From positions 124,001 to 188,000 of the forward strand of contig NZ_JAIQDG010000014.1 in assembly GCF_020037125.1 (NCBI RefSeq): a stretch of DNA of 64,000 bases, given 5' to 3'. A program made the position numbers and the translations under genes. Shown in pieces: positions 37,385 through 46,259 of this stretch (position 1 is the first letter of the stretch; the number at the start of each line of letters is the position of its first letter). Under the pieces are notes generated by a model. It saw only the letters and a list, made by a program, of their open reading frames with translations, was not told the origin of the DNA and made no database searches. The DNA comes from Myxococcus sp. RHSTA-1-4 (lineage in GTDB: Bacteria; Myxococcota; Myxococcia; Myxococcales; Myxococcaceae).

Positions 37385-38304
37385 GCCGTGCCCACCGGAA
37401 GGCTGAGTGAGGAGAGCTGCACGTCCAGGAGGTTCCTCACCGCCGGGGCCAGGCGCATCTGCCCCAACCTGTGGAGCTGCCCGGGCCGTAGGCGCGCGAG
37501 CGTGTAGGCCACCTTGCGCCGGCTGTGCTCCGGCTCGAAGTAGCGGATGAAGCCGGAGGAGTTCAGCGAGAAGAAGGACAGCGCGTCCGCGTCGTTGAGC
37601 AGCGCCAGGTCCGGGTCGCCGCCGGGGCGCTCGTGCTTCGCCACCAGCTCCTTCACGCGCCGGCAGGTGGCGCCGTCCGCGCCCACCTCTTCCAGCACCT
37701 CGCGCGTCATCTCCGCGCCGCGCGCCGCGTGGGCGTCCTTGAAGGCCTGGTAGTCCGCGGCGTGGTGCTCCACGCGCCGGTCCGCCTCCGAAGTCAGTCG
37801 CTCCACGTCGTGGAAGAGCGCGGCGGCCTGCACCGCGAGGTCCGCATCCGGGCGCAGGCGCAGCACCCACTGCCACGCGTCCAGCGCGTGCTGGTAGTCC
37901 GCGCGCACCAGCGGGCGGCCCAGGTCATGGAGCGCGCGGTGGCGCGCCAGCAGCCGGTCGAAGAGGGGAGCCGAGGACGCGGCGTTGCGGCGGCCCACGA
38001 GTCCCTGGTAGCGGGTGAGGACCTCCAGCGCGGCGATGACGAGCGCCTCGCGGTGCGCGCCCTCCAGGTGCAGCGCGAGCTGCTCGGCGCCCTCCGCCGC
38101 GCCGAAGACGCGCCCGTCCCAGTCGAAGGGGTCGAAGTCCGGGGCGCCCCACTCGCCCACGTCCAGGCGCAGCACGCGGCTGCCGCGGCCGGCGGACAGC
38201 GGGCCCACCTCCACGGTGGGGAACTCCGCCTGCACCAGCGCCCAGCCGTCTCCGGCGGCGGGCCCCTCGTTGCCATGGTCGGAGAGCAGCAGGTGGCGGA
38301 GCAT
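37381..38304 (-). CDS. HD-domain phosphohydrolase-like protein
   Basis: A 307-residue protein starting at ATG 38304 behind GGAGGGAGG; an upstream start is possible but unsupported. The HD motif AALFHDVERL (about residues 180-190) and a downstream HERPGGDPDLALLNDADALSF provide metal ligands as in HD hydrolases. The N-terminal 130 residues are unassigned and begin with LLLSDHGNEG. It heads the glycan operon and overlaps the glycosyltransferase start. It could remove a phosphate from a nucleotide or sugar; the substrate is unknown. Confidence 0.75.
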   Translation of the reverse strand: MLRHLLLSDHGNEGPAAGDGWALVQAEFPTVEVGPLSAGRGSRVLRLDVGEWGAPDFDPFDWDGRVFGAAEGAEQLALHLEGAHREALVIAALEVLTRYQGLVGRRNAASSAPLFDRLLARHRALHDLGRPLVRADYQHALDAWQWVLRLRPDADLAVQAAALFHDVERLTSEADRRVEHHAADYQAFKDAHAARGAEMTREVLEEVGADGATCRRVKELVAKHERPGGDPDLALLNDADALSFFSLNSSGFIRYFEPEHSRRKVAYTLARLRPGQLHRLGQMRLAPAVRNLLDVQLSSLSLPVGTA

Positions 38305-38436
38305 GGCGCCTCCCTCCGAGCGGCACACGACGCCCGAGCAGGTTGCCCGGCAAGCTGTAGCCACGCCCCTCCGCCGCCCACTACCTCTCGAGCCAATGGT
38401 GGCGTGGACTACTTCACGGTGCGGCGGCCGGGCGAG

Positions 38437-38673
38437 CTAGGGCCGGCCCGGGTCGGCGGGCTGGTTGTAGGCGTAGGCGTCCGCGCCCGGCGCCCGGTCC
38501 TCGTGGAACAGGGGGCACTTGGCGCAGGTGAAGCTGTCCCAGTCCTTCTTCACCGCCACGTCGATGCAGCCGCCGTAGAAGCGGCAGTGAACGTTGCGAT
38601 GTTCCTCGATGGCGAAGGACTCGGCCCGCAGCGGCAGGCGGAACTCGGTGGGACGTGGCTGTGGACAGGACAT
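38437..38673 (-). CDS. Small cysteine-rich protein
   Basis: A 78-residue protein with five cysteines: one at the N-terminus, then HCRFYGGC and CAKC. The CxxC pair and the CxxxxxC spacing suggest a zinc site or a small Fe-S site. No signal peptide is present. It is transcribed in the same direction as the glycan operon but sits upstream, with about 130 bases between. Family not recognised. Confidence 0.6.
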   Translation of the reverse strand: MSCPQPRPTEFRLPLRAESFAIEEHRNVHCRFYGGCIDVAVKKDWDSFTCAKCPLFHEDRAPGADAYAYNQPADPGRP

Positions 38674-38927
38674 GGCGTCTCTCTTGCCCCCCTCGTGAAG
38701 GCTGTAATCCCTCTACCTGCTGGTGCAGGGCGTCATTCCCGGAGCGCCATGGGCGCCTCGCGAGACTCGCGAGGTCCGGCCTCATGGGTTCCAGCAGGGG
38801 GCGTCGTTCTCTAACGGCGGGAGGGGACACGCGCATTCAGCGTGCCCATGGGGAGGAACGCGTGGCCCTTCGCTCGTGGGGCGGGCATGCGTCCGAAGTC
38901 TTCACCCGGCGGGGGCTTTCCCCGAAG

Positions 38928-40751
38928 ATGCGGGCCATGTCCCCCTCCCCCCGAAGCCCCCGCTTCACTGCCGCCCCGTCCCGCCGCTGGCTGGGAGCCC
39001 TGGCCCTGGCCACGCTGCTCGCCCTCACGGGCTGCTCCGCCTTCTCGCGCGCGGTGAAGGAAGGCGACACCGCCAGCCAGCAGCAGAAGTGGGCGGAGGC
39101 GGAGGCCGCCTACCTGCGCGCGCTCGCCGCGGACCCGGAGGCGTCCGAGGTGAAGGTGAAGCTGACGAAGGTGCGCCAGGCGTGGAGCGACGTGGTGCTG
39201 GAGGAGGCCCGGGGCCTCCACGCCAATGGAGACCTGGACGGCGCCATGAAGCGGCTGGTGCGCGCGCTGGAGTTGAACGCGGAGAACGGGCCGGCGCGGG
39301 AGCTGCTGGGCCAGACGCTGGACGCGCGCGTGGCGGTGGGACAGGCGGCGCTGAAGGAGGAGCGGCTGAAGGAGGCGCGCGCCGAGTTCGACGCGGTGCT
39401 GTCGGTGGCGCCGGACCACGCTGCCGCGAAGCGGGGCGTGGACGGCGTGCAGGTGGCGTGGGCGAAGCGCTGGTTCGGCACCGGGGAGTCGCTGGAGAAG
39501 GCGGGCAAGCTGGGCAACGCGCTGGTGGCGTACGTGCGCGCGGACCAGGAGCGGGTGGGTGCCACGGCGGCCCGCGAGCGGGCCGAGGTGGTGCGGCAGA
39601 AGCTGCGCGACGAGGTGGCCTTCCTGGTGGTGGCCACGCCGGTGGAGGACCGCGCCGGCGCGCCGGACGTGGTGCAGCGGCTGGGGGCCGGAAGACTGGC
39701 GGCGATGCTGCCCACGCAGCTTCCCCTGCGCGTGGTGACGGACGCGCCCGAGGGGCGTGAGGGCGTGCGGCTCGATTTGTCGCTGGAGCGCGTGCTGCCC
39801 CTGAAGACGACCGAGGACTCGCAGCGCACGCAGCGCTACCTCGCCGGCAACCGCTCCGTGCCCAACCCGCGGCGCGCCGGCTTCGAGGGCAAGCTCCTGC
39901 AGGCCGAGCGCACCCTGGAGGAAATCGACCGCAAGCAGGCCGCGACGCTGCGCGAGTACCTGCGCATGCAGGCGGAGCTGCTCACGGTGCGCGAGGGCGC
40001 GGAGCGCTGCCGGGAGCGCGAGCGGCGCGAGTGCCGCGAGGCCTTGCAGGAGTGCGGTGAGGCGGCGCGCGAGGCGGAGAAGCCCGGGGAGCTCCCCGGC
40101 GACTGCAACCCCTCGCGCTGCGCCAGCGGGGCGTGCGCGCAGGAGGAGCAGCTCCTCGTCCAGAAGGCCAACGCGGTGAAGGAGAAGGAGAAGGCGCTGG
40201 AGGCCGCGCTCGACAAGTCGGAGGCGCAGCGCATCGAGGTGCAGCGCAACCGCGACACCGCCTTCCGCGAGCCCGTCACCGTGGAGGAGCCCATGTACTC
40301 GGACTTCGTCTACGACGTGCAGCTCCACCGGCTCACCGTGACGGCCTCCGTCACCGCGGTGATGAAGGACCTGCTGAAGGAGAAGGCCGTCGTCGCCCCG
40401 CTGACGCAGGACTACGCGGTGGCGCACGAGGACGTGGCGCACAAGGGCTATGACCGCTACGGCGTGCTCGCGGACCCGGTGCAGCTGCGCAACGAGCTGG
40501 AGCTGCGCGTGGAGGTGGGCGACAAGGCCGTGGCCGACCTCGCCCGCCGGGTGAAGGAGCGCTTCGACGTGTACCGCGGCAAGCGCGTGGAGGATGCCCG
40601 CCGCGGCATGGTGCGCCCCGGCGCCGAGGACGTGGTGGAGACGGCGGTGCGTGCGCTGCTGCTCACCGCGGACGCGCCCCCGCAGGACATCCTCCAGCCC
40701 CTTGGCCGCGCCCGCGGCCTCAACCGCCCCGAGGCCCTCATCGGCCTGTAG
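38928..40751 (+). CDS. Lipoprotein with TPR-like and coiled-coil regions
   Basis: A 607-residue protein; ATG 38928 or 38937 both precede the lipoprotein signal ending LALTGC. The first 200 residues after the cysteine are helical with TPR-like spacing (WAEAEAAYLRALAADPEA, DLDGAMKRLVRALELNAENGPA, RLKEARAEFDAVLSVAPDHAAA). A coiled-coil stretch about two thirds in has a cysteine cluster (GERCRE, ECREALQECG, CNPSRCASGAC). The C-terminal part is unassigned. It is an envelope scaffold or sensor by architecture; the role is unknown. Confidence 0.7.
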   Translation: MRAMSPSPRSPRFTAAPSRRWLGALALATLLALTGCSAFSRAVKEGDTASQQQKWAEAEAAYLRALAADPEASEVKVKLTKVRQAWSDVVLEEARGLHANGDLDGAMKRLVRALELNAENGPARELLGQTLDARVAVGQAALKEERLKEARAEFDAVLSVAPDHAAAKRGVDGVQVAWAKRWFGTGESLEKAGKLGNALVAYVRADQERVGATAARERAEVVRQKLRDEVAFLVVATPVEDRAGAPDVVQRLGAGRLAAMLPTQLPLRVVTDAPEGREGVRLDLSLERVLPLKTTEDSQRTQRYLAGNRSVPNPRRAGFEGKLLQAERTLEEIDRKQAATLREYLRMQAELLTVREGAERCRERERRECREALQECGEAAREAEKPGELPGDCNPSRCASGACAQEEQLLVQKANAVKEKEKALEAALDKSEAQRIEVQRNRDTAFREPVTVEEPMYSDFVYDVQLHRLTVTASVTAVMKDLLKEKAVVAPLTQDYAVAHEDVAHKGYDRYGVLADPVQLRNELELRVEVGDKAVADLARRVKERFDVYRGKRVEDARRGMVRPGAEDVVETAVRALLLTADAPPQDILQPLGRARGLNRPEALIGL

Positions 40752-40808
40752 CGCATGACCCGGGGGGACCAGGAAGACCCACTTTTCCTGTGATTGCTGT
40801 TGTTTTCC

Positions 40809-40849
40809 AAGTTGGCGAGAGAGCGGCGTAGCCGAGAATCCGCCAACTT
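40809..40849. repeat. Perfect 9-bp inverted repeat, 23-base loop
   Basis: AAGTTGGCG at 40809-40817 pairs exactly with CGCCAACTT at 40841-40849. The loop contains a shorter possible pairing. It could be an RNA stem in a leader or a protein-binding site between the lipoprotein and protease genes. Confidence 0.45.
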
Positions 40850-40859
40850 TGCTGTCAGT

Positions 40860-40878
40860 CTGTCCTGTATCAGGACAG
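40860..40878 (+). terminator. Hairpin followed by short T-run
   Basis: CTGTCCTG (40860-40867) and CAGGACAG (40871-40878) form a perfect 8-bp stem with a 3-base loop, followed by TTTGGGTT. It lies about 110 bases after the lipoprotein stop, so it may terminate that transcript or attenuate the next one. Confidence 0.45.
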
Positions 40879-41086
40879 TTTGGGTTCTAAGTGTAAATAC
40901 CTAGAACGGCTGGAAATCAGGACCGAAATGTAAAGAAATATTCCTGTTTGCGGACAGGTCCTGGCGTACCCATGCACCGCCCCAGGCGAAGGGCCTGAGT
41001 TGAAAGCCGAATGATGGCGCCGGGTTGGAAGCTGGCACGGCGAGTGCTTGGAGGGGCGAGCACCCCTCATCCAACCAAGGATGTCC

Positions 41087-42547
41087 ATGTCCCAGAACAA
41101 GGTTGTCGGCGCCCTCACGGGCCTGGCGCTGCTCGCCGGTTGCGGCGGCGGCGATGGTTCCACTCCCGCCCCTGAGACCACCGGTCAGGGCATGACGTAT
41201 GAGCAGTTCCTCTCCGTCGTGTACCAGGAGCCGGAGACCGGTCTGTTCATCGCGGACGGCGACACGGTGTTCGCCTCCGAGAAGCACCTGCGCGAGTTCT
41301 ACGAGCAGAACGTCAAGAACGGCCAGCTCATCCTCCACACGGTGGGTGGCGCGGACGCGAAGTGGAGCGACACGCAGAAGCTGAACCTCACCTACTGCGT
41401 GAGCACCACGTTCGGCACCAACTACAACTCGGCCGTGTCGAACATGACGGCCGCGGCGAACGCGTGGGAGGCCGTGGGTAACGTGAACTTCATTCACGAT
41501 ACCTCGCAGGACTCCAACTGCACCGCGAGCAACACCAACGTGCTGTTCGACGTGCGCCCGGTGAACTCCGGCGGCCAGTACCTGGCCCGCGCGTTCTTCC
41601 CGGACTCGGCGCGCTCCAGCCGCAACGTGCTCATCGACAACACGGCATTCGGCAACAACCCGCCGTGGACGCTGGCGGGCATCCTGCGTCACGAGCTGGG
41701 CCACACGCTGGGCTTCCGCCACGAGCACACCCGCCCCGAGTCGGGCACCTGCTTCGAGGACAACAACTGGCGGGCGCTGACCACCTACGACTCCGCCTCC
41801 GTCATGCACTACCCGCAGTGCAACGGCACGCAGACGGGTGACCTGGTCATCACCACCAAGGACACCCAGGGCATCCAGGCCCTCTACGGCGCGCCGGGTG
41901 GCAACCCGCCGCCCCCGCCGCCGGGTGGCACGCCCACCACGGAGACGCGCTCTGGCAGCGTCGCCTCGGGCGCGAACGTGAACTACGGCCCCTTCAGCGT
42001 GGTGGCCGGCACCGAGTTCAAGGTGACGATGACGGGCACGGGTGACCCGGACCTGTACGTGCAGTTCGGCGCGGCCCCCACCACCAGCAGCTACGCCTGC
42101 CGTCCGTACCTCTCTGGCGCCTCCGAGACGTGCACCCTGACGGTGCCGGCCGGCCAGACGAGCGCGTACATCATGGTGCGCGGCTACTCCGCCGGCACCT
42201 TCAACCTGACCATCGCGTACACCAAGCCGAGCTCCGGCACCGGCACCCCGGCGACGGACACCAAGTCCGGCAGCGTGGCCTCGGGCGCGAACGTGAACTA
42301 CGGCCCGTACAGCGTGCTGGCCGGCACCTCCTTCAAGGTGGTGATGACGGGCTCGGGCGACCCGGACCTGTACGTGCAGTTCGGTTCGGCGCCGACCACG
42401 ACCAGCTACGCCTGCCGTCCGTACCTCAGCGGCGCGGCCGAGACGTGCGACATCACCGTGCCCGCGGGCCAGTCGAGCGCGTACATCATGGTGCGCGGCT
42501 ACACCGCCGGTACGTACACGCTGAACATCAGCTACACCAAGCCGTAG
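41087..42547 (+). CDS. Secreted astacin-like zinc metalloprotease with two PPC domains
   Basis: A 486-residue lipoprotein-type exoenzyme. ATG 41087 is preferred because AAGGA sits five bases upstream; 41081 is in frame. Signal and lipobox: GLALLAGC. After a propeptide-like region comes the metzincin zinc motif HELGHTLGFRHEH at 202-214 (three His, catalytic Glu) and a Met-turn in SVMHYPQC, as in astacins. A proline-rich linker (GGNPPPPPPGG) leads to two tandem pre-peptidase C-terminal (PPC) domains of about 85-95 residues, nearly identical to each other. PPC domains often are removed during export or bind substrate. This fits a predatory bacterium's extracellular protease. Confidence 0.88.
   Translation: MSQNKVVGALTGLALLAGCGGGDGSTPAPETTGQGMTYEQFLSVVYQEPETGLFIADGDTVFASEKHLREFYEQNVKNGQLILHTVGGADAKWSDTQKLNLTYCVSTTFGTNYNSAVSNMTAAANAWEAVGNVNFIHDTSQDSNCTASNTNVLFDVRPVNSGGQYLARAFFPDSARSSRNVLIDNTAFGNNPPWTLAGILRHELGHTLGFRHEHTRPESGTCFEDNNWRALTTYDSASVMHYPQCNGTQTGDLVITTKDTQGIQALYGAPGGNPPPPPPGGTPTTETRSGSVASGANVNYGPFSVVAGTEFKVTMTGTGDPDLYVQFGAAPTTSSYACRPYLSGASETCTLTVPAGQTSAYIMVRGYSAGTFNLTIAYTKPSSGTGTPATDTKSGSVASGANVNYGPYSVLAGTSFKVVMTGSGDPDLYVQFGSAPTTTSYACRPYLSGAAETCDITVPAGQSSAYIMVRGYTAGTYTLNISYTKP
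41939..42544 (+). repeat. Tandem duplication encoding two PPC domains
   Basis: Two units starting at 41939 and 42254 (315 bases apart) encode SGSVASGANVNYGP followed by almost the same 85 residues, including DPDLYVQFG and SYACRPYLSGA. DNA identity is high enough to see by eye, so the duplication is recent or kept uniform by conversion. Confidence 0.8.
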
Positions 42548-42574
42548 TCTGACTTCAGTCAGGGCTTCGTCAGC

Positions 42575-42602
42575 GGGCGGTCTCCTCTCGGGGAGGCCGC
42601 CC
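42575..42602. terminator. Rho-independent terminator between convergent genes
   Basis: GGGCGG (42575-42580) pairs with CCGCCC (42597-42602), with CTCC/GGAG extending the stem, followed by GTTGTATTT. It lies 28 bases after the protease stop and faces the end of the convergent MFS gene, so it could serve both strands. Confidence 0.65.
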
Positions 42603-42701
42603 GTTGTATTTGGTGCGCCCAGCATGGGCGTGGGCCCGCGTTGACGCGCGGCGTGCGGCGGAGGCTCCCCCCGGTGGAGCTCGAGCGCCGTGCCCGTGCC
42701 T

Positions 42702-43967
42702 TCAGTCCAGGATGGCGCTCACGTCGGAGCGCACGGCGCGCAGGGCGTCCATGCGGCGCCGCCGGGCCTCGGCGATGGCCAGGTGCCAGACGGCCGCGGC
42801 GCAGCCCAGCACCAGACAGCCGAGCCACAGCGTGGTGGCGCCGAAGCGGCCCAGCAGCAGTCCGCCCAGGGCGGGCGCGGCGCACGAGGCCAGTCCCCAC
42901 AGCATGTGGTAGGCGCCCTGGTAGCTGCCACGCAGCTCCGTCGGGGCCAGGTCCGCCACCACCGAGGGGGCCACCGGGGCATGGGCAATCTCACCCAGCG
43001 TCCACACCGCCACGGCCAGCATGGCCAGCCCCATGGTGTCGGACAGCACGTGCAGCCCGAAGCCCAGGCCGGTGAGCCCCGTGGCCACGGCCAGCGCGAC
43101 GGCGCGCCGCATGCCGCCCAGCACCCGGCCGGTGAAGGGCTGCAGCACGACGATGAGGACGCCGTTGATGGCGAGCACCGTGCCGAACTGCGCCGGCGTC
43201 AGCCCTCGCTGGCCCAGGTCCACGGGCAGCGCCATGTGCCCCTGGAAGAAGAGAAGGGCCACCACGAAGACGGGCAGGCCGAAGGCGAGGAACACCGGGT
43301 CCCTGAAGGGCGCGAGCAGGGCGCCCACGGCGGCGTGCGGGCCGGCGCTCCGCGGCTCGCCGGCGGGACGCGTGGTGGGCCGCGTCTCCGGCAGCAGCAG
43401 CCAGATGCAGCAGCCGTAGAGGAAGGTGGTGATGGCGTCGACGACGAAGAGCAGCACGTAACCGAAGCGGGTCATCAGCCCCGCCAGCGGGAGTGCGATG
43501 GCGACGCCCATGTTGACCACCCAGTAGAGGAGGCCGAAGGCGCGGGTGCGGTCCCCGGGTGGCACCACGTCCGCGACGGCCGCGGACACCGCGGGCCGGT
43601 ACAGGTCTCCGACGATGCCGAGCGTGAAGGCGGCCACGGCAATCCAGAGGGGCTCGCGGGCGAAGCCGAGGAAGAGCATGCCGGCGGCGCCCAGCCAGAG
43701 TCCTCCGGCCAGGGTGATGCGCCGGCCCACGCGGTCCGCGAGCGTGCCACCCAGCGGACCCGCGATGACGACTCCCGCGCCGTGCAGCGAGACGACGAGG
43801 CCGGCCTGCTCCACGGTGTAGCCGCGCTCGCGCGTGAGGTAGAGGGCGAGGAAGGGGACGACGAAGGAGCCCAGCCGGTTGATCATCGTCCCTACCCACA
43901 GCACCCAGTAGGTGCGGGGCAGTCCTCCCACCAACGACCGCGCCCACTGGAGCAGCGCGCCACTCAT
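42702..43967 (-). CDS. MFS multidrug-type transporter
   Basis: A 421-residue major facilitator protein with about twelve hydrophobic helices. The A-motif between helices 2 and 3 reads GGTLADRVGRRI; a shorter GRVLGGMRR follows helix 8. Start ATG 43967 follows GGAGGAG. It would be an inner-membrane proton-linked exporter; the drug or metabolite exported is unknown. Divergent from the next transporter gene, with about 240 bases of shared upstream region. Confidence 0.88.
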   Translation of the reverse strand: MSGALLQWARSLVGGLPRTYWVLWVGTMINRLGSFVVPFLALYLTRERGYTVEQAGLVVSLHGAGVVIAGPLGGTLADRVGRRITLAGGLWLGAAGMLFLGFAREPLWIAVAAFTLGIVGDLYRPAVSAAVADVVPPGDRTRAFGLLYWVVNMGVAIALPLAGLMTRFGYVLLFVVDAITTFLYGCCIWLLLPETRPTTRPAGEPRSAGPHAAVGALLAPFRDPVFLAFGLPVFVVALLFFQGHMALPVDLGQRGLTPAQFGTVLAINGVLIVVLQPFTGRVLGGMRRAVALAVATGLTGLGFGLHVLSDTMGLAMLAVAVWTLGEIAHAPVAPSVVADLAPTELRGSYQGAYHMLWGLASCAAPALGGLLLGRFGATTLWLGCLVLGCAAAVWHLAIAEARRRRMDALRAVRSDVSAILD

Positions 43968-44210
43968 GGGCTCCTCCGTGGGACGGCGGGAACGGAGGCG
44001 GGACGCGGACGACCGGAGCGAGGGGGCATGGAGGCGGAGGAGCATGCGCCAGCGGGACATCCTCTCCAAGCTCCCGCGGTGGAGGGGGCACCCTCGCTTT
44101 CCGGGCTCACCGGGGATGCTTGCTGTCGAGGTGCCTCGGGTTACCGGGCGCTTGCCGGGGGAACACATCTCGTTGTCCGCCGCCGGGTGGGCTGCAATCT
44201 TGGGTGCGTC

Positions 44211-44372
44211 ATGCCGGACTGGAACGACCCGCGCTACTTCGCTGCCATCTCCCGTGAGGGGGCGCACACGGGCGCATTCCGTGCGCTGCTGGTGGAGGCG
44301 GCGACGGTGGTGGGGAGCGGCTCGTTCCTGCCGGTGTTGGCGGCGCGGCGAGGGAAGGCTCGGACATCATGA
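44211..44372 (+). CDS. Small protein coupled to AEC transporter
   Basis: A 53-residue frame at ATG 44211 whose TGA overlaps the transporter start (ATGA at 44369). Codon bias fits the genome. The product begins MPDWNDPRYFA and has a short nonpolar middle (FRALLVEAATVVG). The overlap suggests translational coupling. Family not recognised; it could also be a leader peptide. Confidence 0.5.
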   Translation: MPDWNDPRYFAAISREGAHTGAFRALLVEAATVVGSGSFLPVLAARRGKARTS

Positions 44373-45274
44373 GCGTGGTCATCGGGTTGCTGGGGACGTG
44401 CCTCTTGCTGGGCGTGCTGGCCCGGCACAGTGGACGGTTCCCGCCGGGCGCGGCCGGGGCGTTCAACACCTTCGTGCTGTACGTGGCGCTGCCGGCGCTG
44501 GTGCTGCGGGTGATGCACCGGCTGGAGTTCGTGCCGGAGCTGGTCGTGGCCGCCGTGGTGCCGTGGCTGTACTACGTGGCGGCGGGCCCGTTCTTCCGGC
44601 TGCTGGGGCCGAGGCTGGGGCTGTCCCGGCAGTCGGTGATGGCGCTGGTGCTGACGGGGGGCCTGGGCAACACGGCCTTCGTGGGACTGCCCATGGCGGA
44701 GGCGCTGCTGGGGCAGGAAGGGCTGGCCGTGGCGGTGGTGGCGGACCAGCTCGGCTCGTTCATGGTGTTGTCCACGCTGGCGACGCTCGCGGCGACGCGG
44801 GCGAGCGCGGAGACGCCGCTGCCGTGGCGCGTGCTGGCGCGGAAGGTGGCGACCTTTCCTCCGTTCCTGGCGCTGGTGGTGTCGCTGGCGCTGCGGCCAT
44901 TCGGCTTCCCCGTGTGGCTGGACACGGTGCTGGAGCGGCTGGGGGCGCTGCTCACGCCGCTCGCGCTGTTCTCGGTGGGGTTGCAGCTCCGGCTGACGGG
45001 GCTGCGGCACCGGGTGCCCGCGCTGGTGCTGGGGCTGTCCTACAAGCTGCTGCTGGTGCCGGGGCTGGTGATTCTGGGGCTGCTGGCGATGCCGGGCCTG
45101 GCGCCCATGGTGGTGCAGGCCACGGTGCTCCAGGCGGCGATGGCGCCCATGGTGAGCGCGGCGATTCTCGCGGCCGAGCACGAACTGGACCCGGAGCTGG
45201 CCGTGCTCATGGTCGGCGTGGGCATTCCGCTGTCCTTCGCCACCGCTCCGTTGATGCTGTGGCTGGTGCGGTGA
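44369..45274 (+). CDS. AEC (auxin efflux carrier) family transporter
   Basis: A 301-residue integral membrane protein with about ten hydrophobic helices and no soluble domain. Family features are the GAFNTFVLYVALPALVLRV segment early in the chain and GGLGNTAFVGLPM in the fourth helix, the conserved AEC loop. Members export organic acids or auxin-like compounds. It overlaps a 53-residue upstream frame. The substrate is unknown. Confidence 0.88.
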   Translation: MSVVIGLLGTCLLLGVLARHSGRFPPGAAGAFNTFVLYVALPALVLRVMHRLEFVPELVVAAVVPWLYYVAAGPFFRLLGPRLGLSRQSVMALVLTGGLGNTAFVGLPMAEALLGQEGLAVAVVADQLGSFMVLSTLATLAATRASAETPLPWRVLARKVATFPPFLALVVSLALRPFGFPVWLDTVLERLGALLTPLALFSVGLQLRLTGLRHRVPALVLGLSYKLLLVPGLVILGLLAMPGLAPMVVQATVLQAAMAPMVSAAILAAEHELDPELAVLMVGVGIPLSFATAPLMLWLVR

Positions 45275-45374
45275 GGGACGCGGGTGGACACGGGCCGAGC
45301 CTGCCCGGCCGCCCTGCCTGCGGGCATGCGGCCGTACCGCTGTCGTGCAGGCACCGTCCCCCTATCTTTCGCCC

Positions 45375-46229
45375 ATGGCTGAGCAACCACCGAAGGCCTC
45401 GGGTGCGCCCGGGGGAGACCCGCGGCGGATGGAGGTTCGGCGGCCCATCGCCGAACTGGGCGCGCGCGCCTACGCCATCCAGCTACTGAACGATGCCGGC
45501 ATCCCCTTCCTGGTGGGCGGTGCGTACGCGTTCGCGCACTACACGGGCATCTACCGCGACACGAAGGACCTCGACCTCTTCATCCGCAAGGCCGACGCCG
45601 ACCGCGCGCTGGAGGTGCTCGGCCAGAATGGCTGGCGCACCGAGAGCAACGTCCACGGCTGGCTGCACAAGGCCTTCTGGGACGACTTCCTGGTCGACCT
45701 CATCTTCGCGGCCGGCAACGGCCTCACCGTCGTCGACGACGGCTGGTTCGAGCACGCCGCCGGCGCGCAGATGCTGGGCTGCCCATGCAAGGTGCCTCCC
45801 GCGGAGGAAATCTTCTGGAGCAAGGCCTTCGTCCTGGAGCGCGAGCGCTTCGACGGCCACGAGCTCACCCACCTCCTGCTGAAGGCGGGCAGGGACTTCG
45901 ACTGGCCGCGGCTGCTCAAGCGCTTCGACCGGTACTGGGAGGTGCTGCTCGGGCACCTGATGTTCTTCCGCTTCGCCTATCCCGCGGACCGCGCCATCGT
46001 CCCGGATTGGTTGATGAACGAGCTGCTCTCCCGTGCCAGCGGCTCCGTGCAGGAGGGCAACTGGGAGCAGAAGCTCTGCCGGGGCCGGCTGCTGTCCTAT
46101 GTGAGCTACGAGGTGGACCTCAACGAGTGGGGCTACGAGGACGGCCGCGCCTGGGACGAGCAGGACCGCGAGCGGGGTGACGCGAAGCTCGCGACGGGAC
46201 ACGCGAGCAGCATCCACGGGCCTCACTGA
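45375..46229 (+). CDS. Nucleotidyltransferase-fold protein (AbiEii/MenT-like)
   Basis: A 284-residue protein; ATG 45375 was chosen over GTG 45345 because the domain begins just after it. The nucleotidyltransferase core reads FLVGGAYAFAHYTG...TKDLDLFI, where GG and DxD provide the nucleotide and metal sites. It resembles the AbiEii/DUF6036 class, which includes toxins of toxin-antitoxin systems. No antitoxin-like gene is adjacent, so a stand-alone enzyme is as likely. Confidence 0.78.
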   Translation: MAEQPPKASGAPGGDPRRMEVRRPIAELGARAYAIQLLNDAGIPFLVGGAYAFAHYTGIYRDTKDLDLFIRKADADRALEVLGQNGWRTESNVHGWLHKAFWDDFLVDLIFAAGNGLTVVDDGWFEHAAGAQMLGCPCKVPPAEEIFWSKAFVLERERFDGHELTHLLLKAGRDFDWPRLLKRFDRYWEVLLGHLMFFRFAYPADRAIVPDWLMNELLSRASGSVQEGNWEQKLCRGRLLSYVSYEVDLNEWGYEDGRAWDEQDRERGDAKLATGHASSIHGPH

Positions 46230-46259
46230 GACAGGGCGCGCGGAGGGGAGCGTCGCGCC

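Larger units (their letters stand above)
40752..41086. other. Structured, A/T-richer intergenic region
   Basis: This 335-base gap before the metalloprotease gene is visibly less G/C-rich than its surroundings. It contains three inverted repeats (40809-40849, 40860-40878 and CCTGT/ACAGG at 40943-40958) and the likely promoter of the protease gene. No protein frame with normal codon bias crosses it. A small RNA or structured leader is possible. Confidence 0.45.

Noticed and set aside
42690-44372. Long plus-strand open frame opposite the MFS transporter
   Set aside because: The minus strand encodes a complete twelve-helix transporter with an MFS A-motif and a good ribosome site. The opposite frame is His/Gly/Glu-rich with no structure. 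Only its last 53 codons were kept as a possible small gene.
45375-46229. Toxin-antitoxin system around the nucleotidyltransferase
   Set aside because: The fold fits AbiEii/MenT-like toxins, but no antitoxin-like gene is adjacent and the flanking genes are unrelated.
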